64,000 bases of DNA from DATFDN01 sp963830565 (GTDB lineage Bacteria > Pseudomonadota > Alphaproteobacteria > Acetobacterales > Acetobacteraceae), in the NCBI GenBank assembly GCA_963830565.1, contig CAWHMO010000002.1:124001-188000 (forward strand). Direction: 5' to 3'. The position numbers and the translations under genes are program-made. Below the pieces are notes generated by a model. It searched no databases, was not told where the DNA came from, and saw only the letters and a list, made by a program, of their open reading frames with translations. Of the stretch, positions 44,818 through 53,763 are shown in pieces. Position 1 is the first letter of the stretch; each line of letters opens with the position of its first letter.

Positions 44818-44904
44818 GCGCCATCCTCGCGCCGGCCGGTCCGTTTCACAAGGCGGCGACATTTGTTTCACCCGCGACGCGGCGTGGGCTGCTAGAAGCG
44901 CGCC

Positions 44905-45429
44905 ATGCGCTCCGCTTCCTGGTGTTCCTGTGCCGCGGCCCTGTTGCTCGCGCCCACGCTCGCAGCCGCGACCCCGCGTACGCTGCGCCTCGCCCCGCCC
45001 GCCGCCACGCTCACGATCCGTGCCTATGCGATGGGCCTCGTGCCGATCGACGCGCAATTCGCTCGTTTCGAAGGCACCCTGACCTATGACCCCGCCCAGA
45101 ATGGCCGGTGCACGGCGATGCTGACCGCGCAGGTGGACAGCCTCCAGACAACGGATGCCACGATGCGGGACACCATTCTCGGTCCCGATTTCCTGGACAC
45201 GGCGCGGTTCCCGACCCTGGCCTTCACCGGGGTCTGCACCAGCCCGGGGACAGCAGAGGGCCGGCTCACCATGCGTGGCGTGACCCGGCCGCTTGGCACC
45301 ACGCTCGCGTGGACACAGCATGGGGTGGTCACGCAGGCGGATGTCCGACGCTCCTTGTGGGGGATGGACGCGCGGCCGTTCATGGTCGGCCCGGTGATCC
45401 GCATTCGCCTGACGGCCGCCCTGCCATGA
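44905..45429 (+). CDS. YceI family periplasmic lipid-binding protein
   Basis: 174 aa with a signal peptide (SASWCSCAAALLLAPTLAAA). The lipocalin-like YceI pattern is present: PIDAQFARFEGTLTYDPA, RDTILGPDFLDTARFPTLAF and TMRGVTRPLG with VRRSLWGMD. It binds isoprenoid-type lipids in structural studies of the family. It is transcribed just ahead of an MFS transporter whose start overlaps its stop. Confidence 0.87.
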   Translation: MRSASWCSCAAALLLAPTLAAATPRTLRLAPPAATLTIRAYAMGLVPIDAQFARFEGTLTYDPAQNGRCTAMLTAQVDSLQTTDATMRDTILGPDFLDTARFPTLAFTGVCTSPGTAEGRLTMRGVTRPLGTTLAWTQHGVVTQADVRRSLWGMDARPFMVGPVIRIRLTAALP

Positions 45430-47120
45430 CCCGGCTGCCGCCGGCGCTGGCCCCGCTGCGCCATACCGCCTATCGGCGGCTATGGACGGCCAACGTCGTT
45501 ACCTCGCTCGGTCTGTGGCTACAGAATACCGGCGCCGGCTGGCTCATGACCAGCCTTGCTCCGGTGCCGCTGATCGTGGCGCTGGTGCAGGTGGCGACGA
45601 TCCTGCCGAGCTTCGCGCTGGCCCTGCCCGGCGGCGCGCTGGCCGACATCGTCGATCGCCGGCGCTTCCTCATCGGCACCCAGCTCTGGATGATGGCATC
45701 GGCGGCGCTGCTCGCCGCGCTGACTCTGCTGCATCTGACCACCGCCTGGAACCTGCTCGCGCTGACCTTCGCCATCGGCATCGGCGGGGCGCTGACCGCC
45801 CCGGCCTGGAGCGCGATCATCCCCGACCTCGTGCCGCGCGGTGACCTCGTGCAGGCGATCGCGCTCGGCGGCATTGGCTTCAACCTGGCCCGCGCCCTGG
45901 GGCCGGCGCTGGCCGGCGCGCTGGTGCTGCTCGGCGGCTCGGGGCTGGCCTTCTCGCTCTATGCCTGCTCGTTCGTCGCGGTGATCGGGGCGCTGTCTAT
46001 GTGGCGCGGGCGGCGACACACCCAGCGCACGGCGCTGCCGCGCGAGCACCTGCTCTCGGCCATGCGGGCCGGCGCCCGCTTCGTGCGCAATACTCCGCTG
46101 ATCCGCAGCGCGATGCTGCGCTGCTTCGCCTTCGCCCTGCCCGCCTCCGCGCCCTGGGCGCTGCTGCCCCTGGTGGTGCGCGAGCAGCTCGGCCTCGGGC
46201 CGGGCATGTTCGGGCTGATCCTCGGCCTGATGGGCGCCGGCGGAGTGACATCGGGGCTGATCATGCCGAGGCTGGCGCGTTTCATGTCGCGCGGCACGAT
46301 GGTCTTCGTCGCCACGCTCGCCTCCTGCGCGGGCATGGCAATGCTCGGTGTGGCCCGGCATTGGGGCGTGGCGGGAGCGGGGATGGCGCTGTTCGGCACC
46401 GGCTGGGTGGCCGCCTTCGCCATGACGCAGGCGACGGCACAGCTCGTCTGCCCGTCCTGGGTGCGCGCGCGGGCGCTGGGGATCTATCAGCTCTCGTTCA
46501 ACGGCGCCCTGACCTTGGGCTCCGTCGGCTGGGGCTGGCTCGGCGGACGGATCGGACTGTCCTCCGCGCTGCTCGCCGCCGCCTCGCTCGGCGGCGCCTT
46601 GGCGATCCCGATGCGCGTTTTCGCCCTGGACACGCCGACCTCTCCCTCGCCGCGGGAGGGCGAGGGCGAGCCGGCCCCGGAGGCGCCCGCCGCCGAGCTG
46701 GCGCCGGTGCTGGCGGAGGGGCGGGAGCGGGTGCTCGAAACGCGACACTACCTCGTCGCTCCCGGCCAGCGCGGCGACTTCCTGGCGATAATGGCCGAAA
46801 TCCGCCGCGTGCGGCGCCGCGCCGGCGCCGCATCATGGCAGCTTTACGAGGACGTCGCCCACCCGGAGGGCTTCCTCGAGGCGTGGTCGATGGAGAGCTG
46901 GACCGACCACCTGCGCGAGGACGCCCGGCTATCGCCGGGCGACCGCATCGTACTGTCCCAGGCCGCCACGTTCCAGACCGCGGGTCCGCCGCCAGCGCGG
47001 TTCATCGCCGTCGATCCGGCCCGCGGCCCGGCGCCCACCGGGGCGCAACGTCGTGTGATGAGCTGGCCGATGGCCGGCAGGGCCCCATGTCGCGCTAGCA
47101 CGGAGCAAGGAACGACGTGA
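45426..47120 (+). CDS. MFS transporter fused to a C-terminal monooxygenase-like (ABM) domain
   Basis: 564 aa. Residues 1-400 are a 12-helix EntS-like MFS permease (RLWTANVVTSLGLWLQNTG, LPGGALADIVDRRRFLIG, GIYQLSFNGALTLGS). From about 420 a soluble domain of roughly 100 residues (ETRHYLVAPGQRGDFLAIMA, WSMESWTDHLREDARLS) resembles the antibiotic biosynthesis monooxygenase fold. The linker (TSPSPREGEGEPAPEAPAAE) comes from repeat-like DNA. Starts overlapping the yceI stop. Exported substrate unknown. Confidence 0.85.
   Translation: MTRLPPALAPLRHTAYRRLWTANVVTSLGLWLQNTGAGWLMTSLAPVPLIVALVQVATILPSFALALPGGALADIVDRRRFLIGTQLWMMASAALLAALTLLHLTTAWNLLALTFAIGIGGALTAPAWSAIIPDLVPRGDLVQAIALGGIGFNLARALGPALAGALVLLGGSGLAFSLYACSFVAVIGALSMWRGRRHTQRTALPREHLLSAMRAGARFVRNTPLIRSAMLRCFAFALPASAPWALLPLVVREQLGLGPGMFGLILGLMGAGGVTSGLIMPRLARFMSRGTMVFVATLASCAGMAMLGVARHWGVAGAGMALFGTGWVAAFAMTQATAQLVCPSWVRARALGIYQLSFNGALTLGSVGWGWLGGRIGLSSALLAAASLGGALAIPMRVFALDTPTSPSPREGEGEPAPEAPAAELAPVLAEGRERVLETRHYLVAPGQRGDFLAIMAEIRRVRRRAGAASWQLYEDVAHPEGFLEAWSMESWTDHLREDARLSPGDRIVLSQAATFQTAGPPPARFIAVDPARGPAPTGAQRRVMSWPMAGRAPCRASTEQGTT
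46640..46668. repeat. Repeat-like hairpin sequence within the MFS gene linker
   Basis: CCTCTCCCTCGCCGCGGGAG followed by GGCGAGGG resembles one arm of the interspersed repeat, translated as SPSPREGEGEP between the two domains. It is imperfect, so origin is probable rather than proven. Confidence 0.45.
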
Positions 47121-47453
47121 TGCGGACGCATGAGACGAAGAACGACTAGAAGGCGAATGCCTAGCAGGCCTCGATCGAGTTGCTCAACACCAGGCTGGCC
47201 GATGCCCTCGATCTGGCGCTAATCACCAAGCAGGCGCACTGGAACCTGAAGGGCCTGCGCTTTACCGCGAGTCACGAGATGCTGGACATGTTCCTCTGTC
47301 AGGTCGACACGGGGGGTGGACACGATGGCGGGGCGTGCGGTCCAGCTTGGCGGCACGGCTATCGGGACGACCGCTAACATCTTTACCGAGGCATCGCGCG
47401 GCCTGGACAAGGCGCTGTGGTTCCTGGAGGCGCACGTCCAGGAGGCCCGCTGA
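47120..47453 (+). pseudogene. dps: Dps (ferritin-like DNA-binding protein) pseudogene
   Basis: Starts MRTHETKND as Dps proteins do, overlapping the MFS stop, then hits two in-frame TAG codons. Next comes recognisable IELLNTRLADALDLALITKQ and AHWNLKG, including the ferroxidase-like His. Then the frame shifts: VQLGGTAIGTT appears in another frame and joins the C-terminal FTEASRGLDKALWFLEAHVQ with most of the middle missing. Several independent lesions make this a clear, non-functional relic. Confidence 0.88.
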
Positions 47454-47616
47454 TACCGCAGCTTTGGCACTACTCCGCCACGCTCCGGCCGGATCGCCGT
47501 CCCCGCGACAGGTTAGCCCAGGCGGTCAGCTTGGCTCTGGGCGTGCCACGGACCTGACCATTGGTTGCAACCACGCGAAACGCTCGGCGCCGGTGGGCTC
47601 GGGTGGAGGGCCGACC
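47454..47616. other. Intergenic region without recognised features
   Basis: 163 nt between the dps relic and the VOC gene. No hairpin, promoter consensus or small ORF with a good ribosome-binding site was seen. Confidence 0.4.
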
Positions 47617-47982
47617 TTAAGTGCCATTTACGAGTTCATGAGCGAGGATGTTGAGCAGGCGCCCGAAAGGGTCGCGAACATAGAAGCGCCTGACGCCCCA
47701 CGGCTCGCTCGCCGGGCCGTATTCGATCGGCAATCCTGCGGCCAGGACACGCTGGTGGACCTCCGCGAGGTTGTCCACTTCGATTGAAAGGTCCGGTACT
47801 GGCGTGCCCGATCCGCCCTGGATCGCGACGCTGATTTGCGGCGCGACCGGCTCGTCGGCCGCGAAAGTCAGGATCCAGCCCTGGTCCATGACCAGGTGCA
47901 ATCCGAGAATGTCCGCGTAGAAGGATTTTGCATTGCCAACATGGCTGGCGGCGATGTTCGCCACGATACGCTTCACCACCAT
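47617..47982 (-). CDS. VOC/glyoxalase-bleomycin resistance family protein
   Basis: 121 aa single-domain VOC protein: KRIVANIAASHVGNAKSFYA, GLHLVMDQGWILTFA, SIEVDNLAEVHQRVLAAGLP and VRRFYVRDPFGRLLNILAHE. It could be a small metal-dependent dioxygenase, isomerase or drug-binding protein. No partner gene adjoins it. Confidence 0.82.
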   Translation of the reverse strand: MVVKRIVANIAASHVGNAKSFYADILGLHLVMDQGWILTFAADEPVAPQISVAIQGGSGTPVPDLSIEVDNLAEVHQRVLAAGLPIEYGPASEPWGVRRFYVRDPFGRLLNILAHELVNGT

Positions 47983-48090
47983 GCGGCCTCCCGAACTCGG
48001 CGTTTCCAGCAGCGACGCATCCAGGCACGCTGGCCGACGTCAAGGAGTCAAGGCTGCGGATTCCCGTTGGTGACTGGCCGGACTCCGTCA

Positions 48091-48102
48091 TCCTCGCGAG
48101 GA
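48091..48102. repeat. 12-bp palindrome, possible degenerate REP element
   Basis: TCCTCGCGAGGA is a perfect palindrome within CCGTCATCCTCGCGAGGACG, which has the form of a common proteobacterial short repeat (CGTCATCCCCGCGA type). A single copy is seen, so this is a weak call. Confidence 0.3.
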
Positions 48103-48187
48103 CGGGAATTCAGGTGGACGACGCCGAACTTGGCGCGCGCGGGCAGAAGGCGCTTGCGCGCGCTGGATGGGAAGCTGACCATGCGGG

Positions 48188-48649
48188 ATGCTTCCGCCCT
48201 TCCCGGTCCGCCCGATCGGCTTCCTGCACACACCCTTCCGCAGCCTGGCCGAGTGCCCGCGCAATGGGCGCCAGCCGCAGCCGCCTCCGCGCTGTGAGGC
48301 CCGGCTGTTTCCCGAGTTCGGCCCAGGGCTCGGCAGCGTGGACGGGTTCAGCCATCTGATCGTCCTCTATTGGCTGGATCAGGTGGGCGAGCCTTCCCTG
48401 ATCGTGACCCCGCCCTTCGATCCCGCCCCGCGCGGGGTGTTCGCCACCCGCGCGCCGCATCGGCCCAACCCGATCGGGCTTTCGGTCGTGGCCTTCGATG
48501 GATTCGCCGACAAGCTGACCTTGCGGCTGCGCTATCTTGATTGCGTGGACGGCACGAAGCTGCTCGACATAAAGCCCTACCTGCCCAGCACGGACAGCGT
48601 GTCCGACGCGCGCATGGGCTGGCTGGCACCGCATCGGACTCCCAAGTAG
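48188..48649 (+). CDS. trmO: tRNA (t6A37)-methyltransferase TrmO (TsaA/YaeB family)
   Basis: 153 aa matching the core TrmO domain: VRPIGFLHTPF, LGSVDGFSHLIVLYWLD, RGVFATRAPHRPNPIGLSVV and LLDIKPYLPSTD. It methylates N6-threonylcarbamoyladenosine in tRNA-Thr with SAM. The C-terminal extension of the E. coli enzyme is absent, as in many bacteria. Convergent with the CPA1 gene. Confidence 0.88.
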   Translation: MLPPFPVRPIGFLHTPFRSLAECPRNGRQPQPPPRCEARLFPEFGPGLGSVDGFSHLIVLYWLDQVGEPSLIVTPPFDPAPRGVFATRAPHRPNPIGLSVVAFDGFADKLTLRLRYLDCVDGTKLLDIKPYLPSTDSVSDARMGWLAPHRTPK

Positions 48650-48682
48650 CGCTCGATCTCGGATCCCGACCCAAGGCGGCGC

Positions 48683-49895
48683 TCATCCTGACGACGCCTC
48701 GCGTGCAGACTGGTCCGCCTCCAGCCCGAGCACTCTCGCTACCGGCGTGATGGTCCATCCCTGGACGGCGACGGAAACGATCACCACCACGAACACGATG
48801 TTGAACAGCGTCTCGCCGGTTCTGACACCTGTAAGCAGCGGGATGATGGTCAGGTAGATCGGCACCGCGCCGCGCAGGCCCGCCCAGGCGACGAACCCGG
48901 CCTCCCGTGCCGTCCAGCGGAACGGGAGCAGACATGCCATGACTCCGATGGGCCGGGCGATCAGCATCAGCACCGCCGACACCGCGAGCGCGGGCAGGAT
49001 AATAGGCGGCAATTCGTGCGGCGTGAGGAGCAGGCCGAGCATGAGGAACAAGGCGATCTGCGCCAGCCAGCCGAGCGTCCCGAAGAAGCGCGTGACGGGT
49101 TGCCTGGCCGGGTGCTCGCTGTTGCCCACGATCACTCCGGCCAGATAGACGGCCAGGAAGCCGCTGGCGCCGAGAATCTGCGACCCGCCGAAGATCGCGA
49201 GCGCGCCGCCAACGGCGAGGACTGGAAACACCGACCGTTCCACGCGCAGCCGCCGAAACAGCCAGAGCAGGGCGTAGCCGCTGGCCAGCCCGATGGCGGT
49301 GCCGCCGCCCATCTCCTCCAGGAACAGCAGTCCCGCGTGGCCAGCTCCCATGCCCTCGGGCGCCGTCAGGACCTGGACCAGCGCCACGGTGAGAAACACG
49401 CTCATGGGGTCGTTCAGCCCCGAACTCGACCTCAAGTGCCGCCACCACGCGCGAGGGCACGTCCGCACGTGACAGTCGGAGGAGGACGGAGACCGCCGCC
49501 GCGTCGGTCGGCGCCGTGGCCGCCCCGAGCAACAGCGCCTCCGGCCAGGACACTCCGAACAGGAGGACGACCGCGGCGCCGACGATGCCTGCGCTGATCA
49601 CAACCCCGACCGTCGCAAGGGCAACAGACGGCCAGAGCGCCTGGCGGATCATGCCGCGCTCGGTGCTGAGACCGCCCTCGAACAGGATGGCCGCGAGAGC
49701 CAGGCTACCGATCAGGTAAGCGGCCCGGAAGTCGTCGAACCGGATGCCCCCCGGCCCGTCTTCGCCCGCCAGCATCCCGAGCCCGATAAAGGCCAGCAGC
49801 AGCGGCGTGCCGATGCGCGCGGAGATCAGCCCGGCGAAGATGGCGAGGAGGCAGAGCACGCCCGCGACCAGGATGATCTCGTTACTCGTGGCCAT
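48683..49895 (-). pseudogene. CPA1-type cation/proton antiporter, one-base frameshift
   Basis: Inner-membrane Na+ or K+/H+ antiporter. The first frame (from the ATG at 49895) gives IGTPLLLAFIGLGMLAGEDG, AAILFEGGLSTERGMIRQAL and GAATAPTDAAAVSVLL. At about 49424 an extra base breaks the diagnostic ESGLNDP motif (GAGTTCGGGGCTGAACGAC). The remainder (SVFLTVALVQVL, FLAVYLAGVIVGNSEHP, WAGLRGAVPIYLTIIP) is intact in the next frame. Restored length is about 404 aa without a large cytoplasmic domain. Genuine pseudogene or consensus error. Confidence 0.85.
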
Positions 49896-50126
49896 AGGCG
49901 GCGACCTCCGTTAGACCGCGAAAGTTCCGCCGTCCCGCGCCTCGCGGCAATTCAAACGGGAGACACTGCCGACACCGCCGCCCGTTGACTCCCCCGCCGC
50001 GCTTCGTCACCTTGCCTGCGCAGGGCTGACGCGCCGCGAACGCATGAAGGCATGGCGCCACCGACAGGGGGGAGCGGATGGGAAATCCAGGCTGCGCGGG
50101 ACGCGCGCGCTATCACGCGGCTTCGC
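49896..50126. other. Divergent intergenic region
   Basis: 231 nt separating the antiporter gene and the second LIV operon. It should contain the operon promoter, but no convincing -35/-10 was recognised. An in-frame ATG at 50052 is an alternative start for the first transporter gene. Confidence 0.4.
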
Positions 50127-50948
50127 ATGGCTGATACCGCTGCCCGCGCAGGCGTCCCGCTACTGAGCGTCCAAGGCGTCGTTGTCCGGTTCGGCGGCGT
50201 TGTTGCGTTGGCCGGCGTGTCTTTCGATGTCGGACACAAGCAGATCTGCGGCTTGATCGGCCCGAACGGCTCGGGCAAGACGACGTGCTTCAACTGCATC
50301 AGCGCGATCTATCGCTACGGCGAGGGCGACATCCTCTTCGAGGGCAAGTCGATCCACGGGGCGGCGCGCTACCGCATGGCACCGCTCGGCATCGGCCGCA
50401 CCTTCCAGAACGTGGCGCTGTTCAGCCGGCTTTCGGTCCGCGAGAACATCCTGGTCGGCGGCCATCACCTCGCCCGCTCCGGCTTCATCGCCAACGCATT
50501 CCGGCTGCCGATCGTCCGCCGGGAGGAGGCCGCGGCACGGGTCAGGCTGCGTGACCTGCTGCACCTGCTGGCGCTGGAGAACGTGGCCGACCTGCCAGTG
50601 GGCGGCCTGCCGTTCGGCACGCAGAAGCGGGTCGAGTTGGGCCGCGCGCTGATGGGGGCGCCGAAGCTGCTGCTGCTCGACGAACCTGCGGGCGGCCTCA
50701 ATCACAGCGAGGTGGACGAGCTGTCGGCGCTGATCCAGCAGATCCGCGCGCATTTCGAGATGTCCGTGCTGGTGGTCGAGCATCACATGAGCATGGTGAT
50801 GAGCATCTCCGATAAGGTGGTTGCCCTGGAGTTCGGCCGGAAGATCGCCGACGGCACGCCCGACGAGGTGCGCCGCGAGCCCGAGGTGATCCGCGCCTAT
50901 CTGGGCGAGAGCGAGGACGAGGCGAGGCAACATGCCGGCGCTGCTTGA
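50127..50948 (+). CDS. livG: ABC transporter ATP-binding protein LivG (second copy)
   Basis: 273 aa from the ATG at 50127. An ATG at 50052 adds 25 poorly conserved residues. Walker A GPNGSGKTT, the Q-loop segment IGRTFQNVALFSRLSVREN, signature-like LPFGTQKRVELGRALMG (atypical FGTQK) and Walker B LLLLDEPAGGLNHSE. First gene of a LivG-F-H-M set in a different order from the other cluster. Overlaps livF by 17 nt. Confidence 0.9.
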   Translation: MADTAARAGVPLLSVQGVVVRFGGVVALAGVSFDVGHKQICGLIGPNGSGKTTCFNCISAIYRYGEGDILFEGKSIHGAARYRMAPLGIGRTFQNVALFSRLSVRENILVGGHHLARSGFIANAFRLPIVRREEAAARVRLRDLLHLLALENVADLPVGGLPFGTQKRVELGRALMGAPKLLLLDEPAGGLNHSEVDELSALIQQIRAHFEMSVLVVEHHMSMVMSISDKVVALEFGRKIADGTPDEVRREPEVIRAYLGESEDEARQHAGAA

Positions 50949-51645
50949 GGCGCGCGGTCTGCACGCCGGATATGGCCAGACGAAGGTCCTGCACGGGCTC
51001 GACTTCGACGTCGAGCAGGGCCGGACCACCACGCTGCTCGGCGCCAACGGCGCCGGCAAGACCACCACCCTGCGCGCGATCTGCGGGCTGATCCGCCCGC
51101 TTGGCGAGGTGCGCCTGGGCGGCGAGCGCATCGACCGCGCGTCGGCCGAGGATATCGTGCGGCGCGGGGTCGGCCATGTGCCGGACGGCCGCGGCACCTT
51201 CATGGAGCTGACGGTCGAGGAGAACATGCGCCTCGGCGCCTACACGCGGCGCGACAAGCAGGGCGTCGCGCGAGACTTCGAGCACATGTTCAGCTACTTC
51301 CCGCGCCTGAAGGAACGCTACCGCCAGCAGGCGGGCACGCTGTCGGGCGGTGAGCAACAGATGCTGGCCATTGCCCGCGCCCTTCTCGTTAAGCCGAAGC
51401 TGCTGCTGCTCGACGAACCCTCGTTCGGTCTTGCGCCGCTGATCGTGCAGGACATCTTCAGGATCCTGCAACGTATCCGTTCCGAGGAGGGGCTCAGTAT
51501 CCTGCTGGTGGAGCAAAACAGCTCGGTGGCGCTGGACTTCGCCGATCATGCCTATCTGCTGGAGACCGGGCGCATTGTCGTCTCCGGCCCGGCCGCGGAT
51601 CTGCGCAAGGACGAGGCGGTCCGGCGCGCGTATCTGGGCTATTGA
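50932..51645 (+). CDS. livF: ABC transporter ATP-binding protein LivF (second copy)
   Basis: 237 aa. Walker A GANGAGKTT, the Q-loop segment VGHVPDGRGTFMELTVEEN, signature LSGGEQQMLAIARALL and Walker B LLLLDEPSFGLAPLI are all canonical. It forms the ATPase pair with the preceding LivG. It is separated from the permeases by a repeat element. Confidence 0.92.
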   Translation: MPALLEARGLHAGYGQTKVLHGLDFDVEQGRTTTLLGANGAGKTTTLRAICGLIRPLGEVRLGGERIDRASAEDIVRRGVGHVPDGRGTFMELTVEENMRLGAYTRRDKQGVARDFEHMFSYFPRLKERYRQQAGTLSGGEQQMLAIARALLVKPKLLLLDEPSFGLAPLIVQDIFRILQRIRSEEGLSILLVEQNSSVALDFADHAYLLETGRIVVSGPAADLRKDEAVRRAYLGY

Positions 51646-51652
51646 TGGGCGC

Positions 51653-51769
51653 GCCCTCACCCGGCTCACTGCGCTCGCCGACCTCTCCCGCAGGCGGGAG
51701 AGGTAAGGCGATTTTCCGCCTCTCCCGCCTGCGGGAGAGGTCGCCGCGCGACGCGCGGCGGGTGAGGGC
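51653..51769. repeat. Interspersed repeat, variant subfamily copy
   Basis: Outer arms GCCCTCACCC and GGGTGAGGGC enclose two hairpins, ACCTCTCCCG/CGGGAGAGGT and CCTCTCCCGC/GCGGGAGAGG, plus a GC-rich outer part with GCTCGCCG and GCGCGACGCGCGGC. It differs from the main family in the outer segment and spacer. It lies inside the LIV operon between livF and livH, like copy 3 in the other LIV operon. Confidence 0.85.
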
Positions 51770-51793
51770 CACTCCGATAGGAGACAGCAATCC

Positions 51794-52666
51794 GTGACCG
51801 GACTCGCGCACCAGATCATCTCGGGGCTCGCCAGCGGCAGCATCTACGCGGCGGTCGCGCTGGCGCTGGTCATGATCTACCAGGCGACGCACCATGTGAA
51901 TTTCGCCCAAGGCGAGATGGCGACCCTGTCCACCTATATCTGCCTGACGCTGATCAACGGAGGGGTCCCGTACTGGGGCGCCTTCATCATCACCGTGATC
52001 GTCTCCTTCATCATGGGGATCGTCATCGAGCGGGTGCTGATCCGGCCGATGACCAACGCGCCGATCCTGTCCGCCGTCGGTGTGTTCATCGGCCTGCTGT
52101 TGATCATCAACGCCATGGACGGCTGGATCTTCGATTACATCATCAAGCCCTTCCCCTCCCCCTTCGGCGGCGGCCAGCCGATGCTGCACGGCTTCATCTC
52201 GGCGCACGAACTGGGCGAGACCGGAGTCACGCTGTTCGTCCTGCTGCTGGTCTATCTGTTCTTCCGCCATACCACCCTCGGTCTGGCCATGCGCGCCGCG
52301 GCGTTCAATGCCACCTCGTCGCGCCTGTGCGGCGTGCGGGTGAACCAGATGCTGATGCTGGGCTGGGGACTGGCGGCGGCGATCGGCGCCATCGCCGGCA
52401 TGATGGTCGCCCCCATCGTGTTCCTCGACCCGAACATGATGTTCGGTATCCTGACCTACGCCTTCGCCGCCGCCCTGCTGGGCGGGATCGACAACGCGCT
52501 GGGCGCCGTTGTCGGCGGCTTCCTCGTAGGCGTGCTGGAGAACCTGTTCGGCGCCTACGTGGTCGGCACCGAGCTGAAACTGACCGTTGCGCTGATCATC
52601 ATCGTCGCCGTGCTGCTGCTCAAGCCCGCCGGGCTGTTCGGGCGCGCGGTGCAGACAAGGGTGTAG
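51794..52666 (+). CDS. livH: Branched-chain ABC transporter permease LivH (second copy)
   Basis: 290 aa from a GTG. ISGLASGSIYAAVALALVMI and NFAQGEMATLSTYI are the LivH N-terminal signatures. About eight transmembrane helices and the loop NATSSRLCGVRVNQMLMLGW follow. It belongs with LivG, LivF and LivM here. No binding protein is encoded in this cluster. Confidence 0.92.
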   Translation: MTGLAHQIISGLASGSIYAAVALALVMIYQATHHVNFAQGEMATLSTYICLTLINGGVPYWGAFIITVIVSFIMGIVIERVLIRPMTNAPILSAVGVFIGLLLIINAMDGWIFDYIIKPFPSPFGGGQPMLHGFISAHELGETGVTLFVLLLVYLFFRHTTLGLAMRAAAFNATSSRLCGVRVNQMLMLGWGLAAAIGAIAGMMVAPIVFLDPNMMFGILTYAFAAALLGGIDNALGAVVGGFLVGVLENLFGAYVVGTELKLTVALIIIVAVLLLKPAGLFGRAVQTRV

Positions 52667-52670
52667 CCCG

Positions 52671-53732
52671 ATGCCCGACAGCGATCTGGCGCCGAACCGA
52701 CCGCCCGCGACCCGGGTCGAGGCACCAGTGTCCGACACCGAAGGCAGGCTGGAGGTCTGGCGCGTGCTGGCGACAGTCGTGGTGGTCGGCATCGCCGTCG
52801 CGCTGACCTGGCTGGTCAACGGCTATCACCTGTTCCAGCTGTCGATGACCGTCGCCTATGCCTGCGCGATCCTGGGTCTCACGGTGCTGACCGGCATCAA
52901 CGGCCAGATCTCGCTCGGTCACGGCGCCTTCTACGCGGTCGGCGCATACATGACCGCGGTGCTGATGTCGAACTACAACTGGCCATACTGGGCGACCATC
53001 CCGCCCGCGGCGGCGGCCTCGGCCCTGGTCGGCTTCCTGGTCGGTTTCCCGGCGCTGCGGCTGGGCGGGCTCTATCTCGCGCTGACGACCTTGGCGCTCG
53101 CGGTCGCGGCGCCGCAGATCCTGAAGGTCAACGCGCTTTCCGACTTAACCGGCGGCGTGCAGGGCCTGACGACCGACAAGGCGGAGGCGCCGTTCGGCCT
53201 GGGCGTGAACCCCGACCAGTGGATCTATCTGTTCACCCTGGCGATCGGCTGCGTGATCTTCCTGCTCGGGTGGAACCTGACACGCGGGCGGATCGGCCGG
53301 GCGATGATGGCGATCCGCGATCAGTCGCTGGCCGCCGAGTCGATGGGTATCAACCTCGCCGCCGTGAAGACCCGCACCTTCGCGGTCAGCGCCATGTTCA
53401 CCGGCGTCGCCGGTTCGCTCACCACCATCATCGTGCAGTTCGTGGCACCGGACAGCTTCAATTCCTTCATCTCCATCTGGTTCTTCGTGGGCCTCATCAT
53501 CGGCGGCGTGAACTCGATCGTCGGCGCGCTGTTCGGCGGCGCCTTCATCGAGTTCGTGCCCAACATCGCCAACCAGATCTCCAAGGCGGCGCCGGGCGCG
53601 ATCTATGGCGTGATCCTGATGGCCTTCATGTACCTGTTGCCGACCGGGATCGCCGGCGGTTTCCGTCAGATATTCCTGCGCGTGTTCGGTGCGCGCCGCG
53701 CCGCAAGGGAACGCGCGGCGCGGTCGGCGTAA
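52671..53732 (+). CDS. livM: Branched-chain ABC transporter permease LivM (second copy)
   Basis: 353 aa from the ATG at 52671. A 40-residue hydrophilic N-terminal extension precedes the permease core, which has LTVLTGINGQISLGHGAFYA, VGFPALRLGGLYLALTTLAL and AIRDQSLAAESMGINLAAVK. The C-terminal tail is basic (RRAARERAARSA). Last transporter gene before the SDR-CMD-LLM-TauD enzymes, implying the transported compound feeds those enzymes. Confidence 0.92.
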   Translation: MPDSDLAPNRPPATRVEAPVSDTEGRLEVWRVLATVVVVGIAVALTWLVNGYHLFQLSMTVAYACAILGLTVLTGINGQISLGHGAFYAVGAYMTAVLMSNYNWPYWATIPPAAAASALVGFLVGFPALRLGGLYLALTTLALAVAAPQILKVNALSDLTGGVQGLTTDKAEAPFGLGVNPDQWIYLFTLAIGCVIFLLGWNLTRGRIGRAMMAIRDQSLAAESMGINLAAVKTRTFAVSAMFTGVAGSLTTIIVQFVAPDSFNSFISIWFFVGLIIGGVNSIVGALFGGAFIEFVPNIANQISKAAPGAIYGVILMAFMYLLPTGIAGGFRQIFLRVFGARRAARERAARSA

Positions 53733-53763
53733 GCCTGCCGCGGCAGCAATCGGGAGGGCGCCT

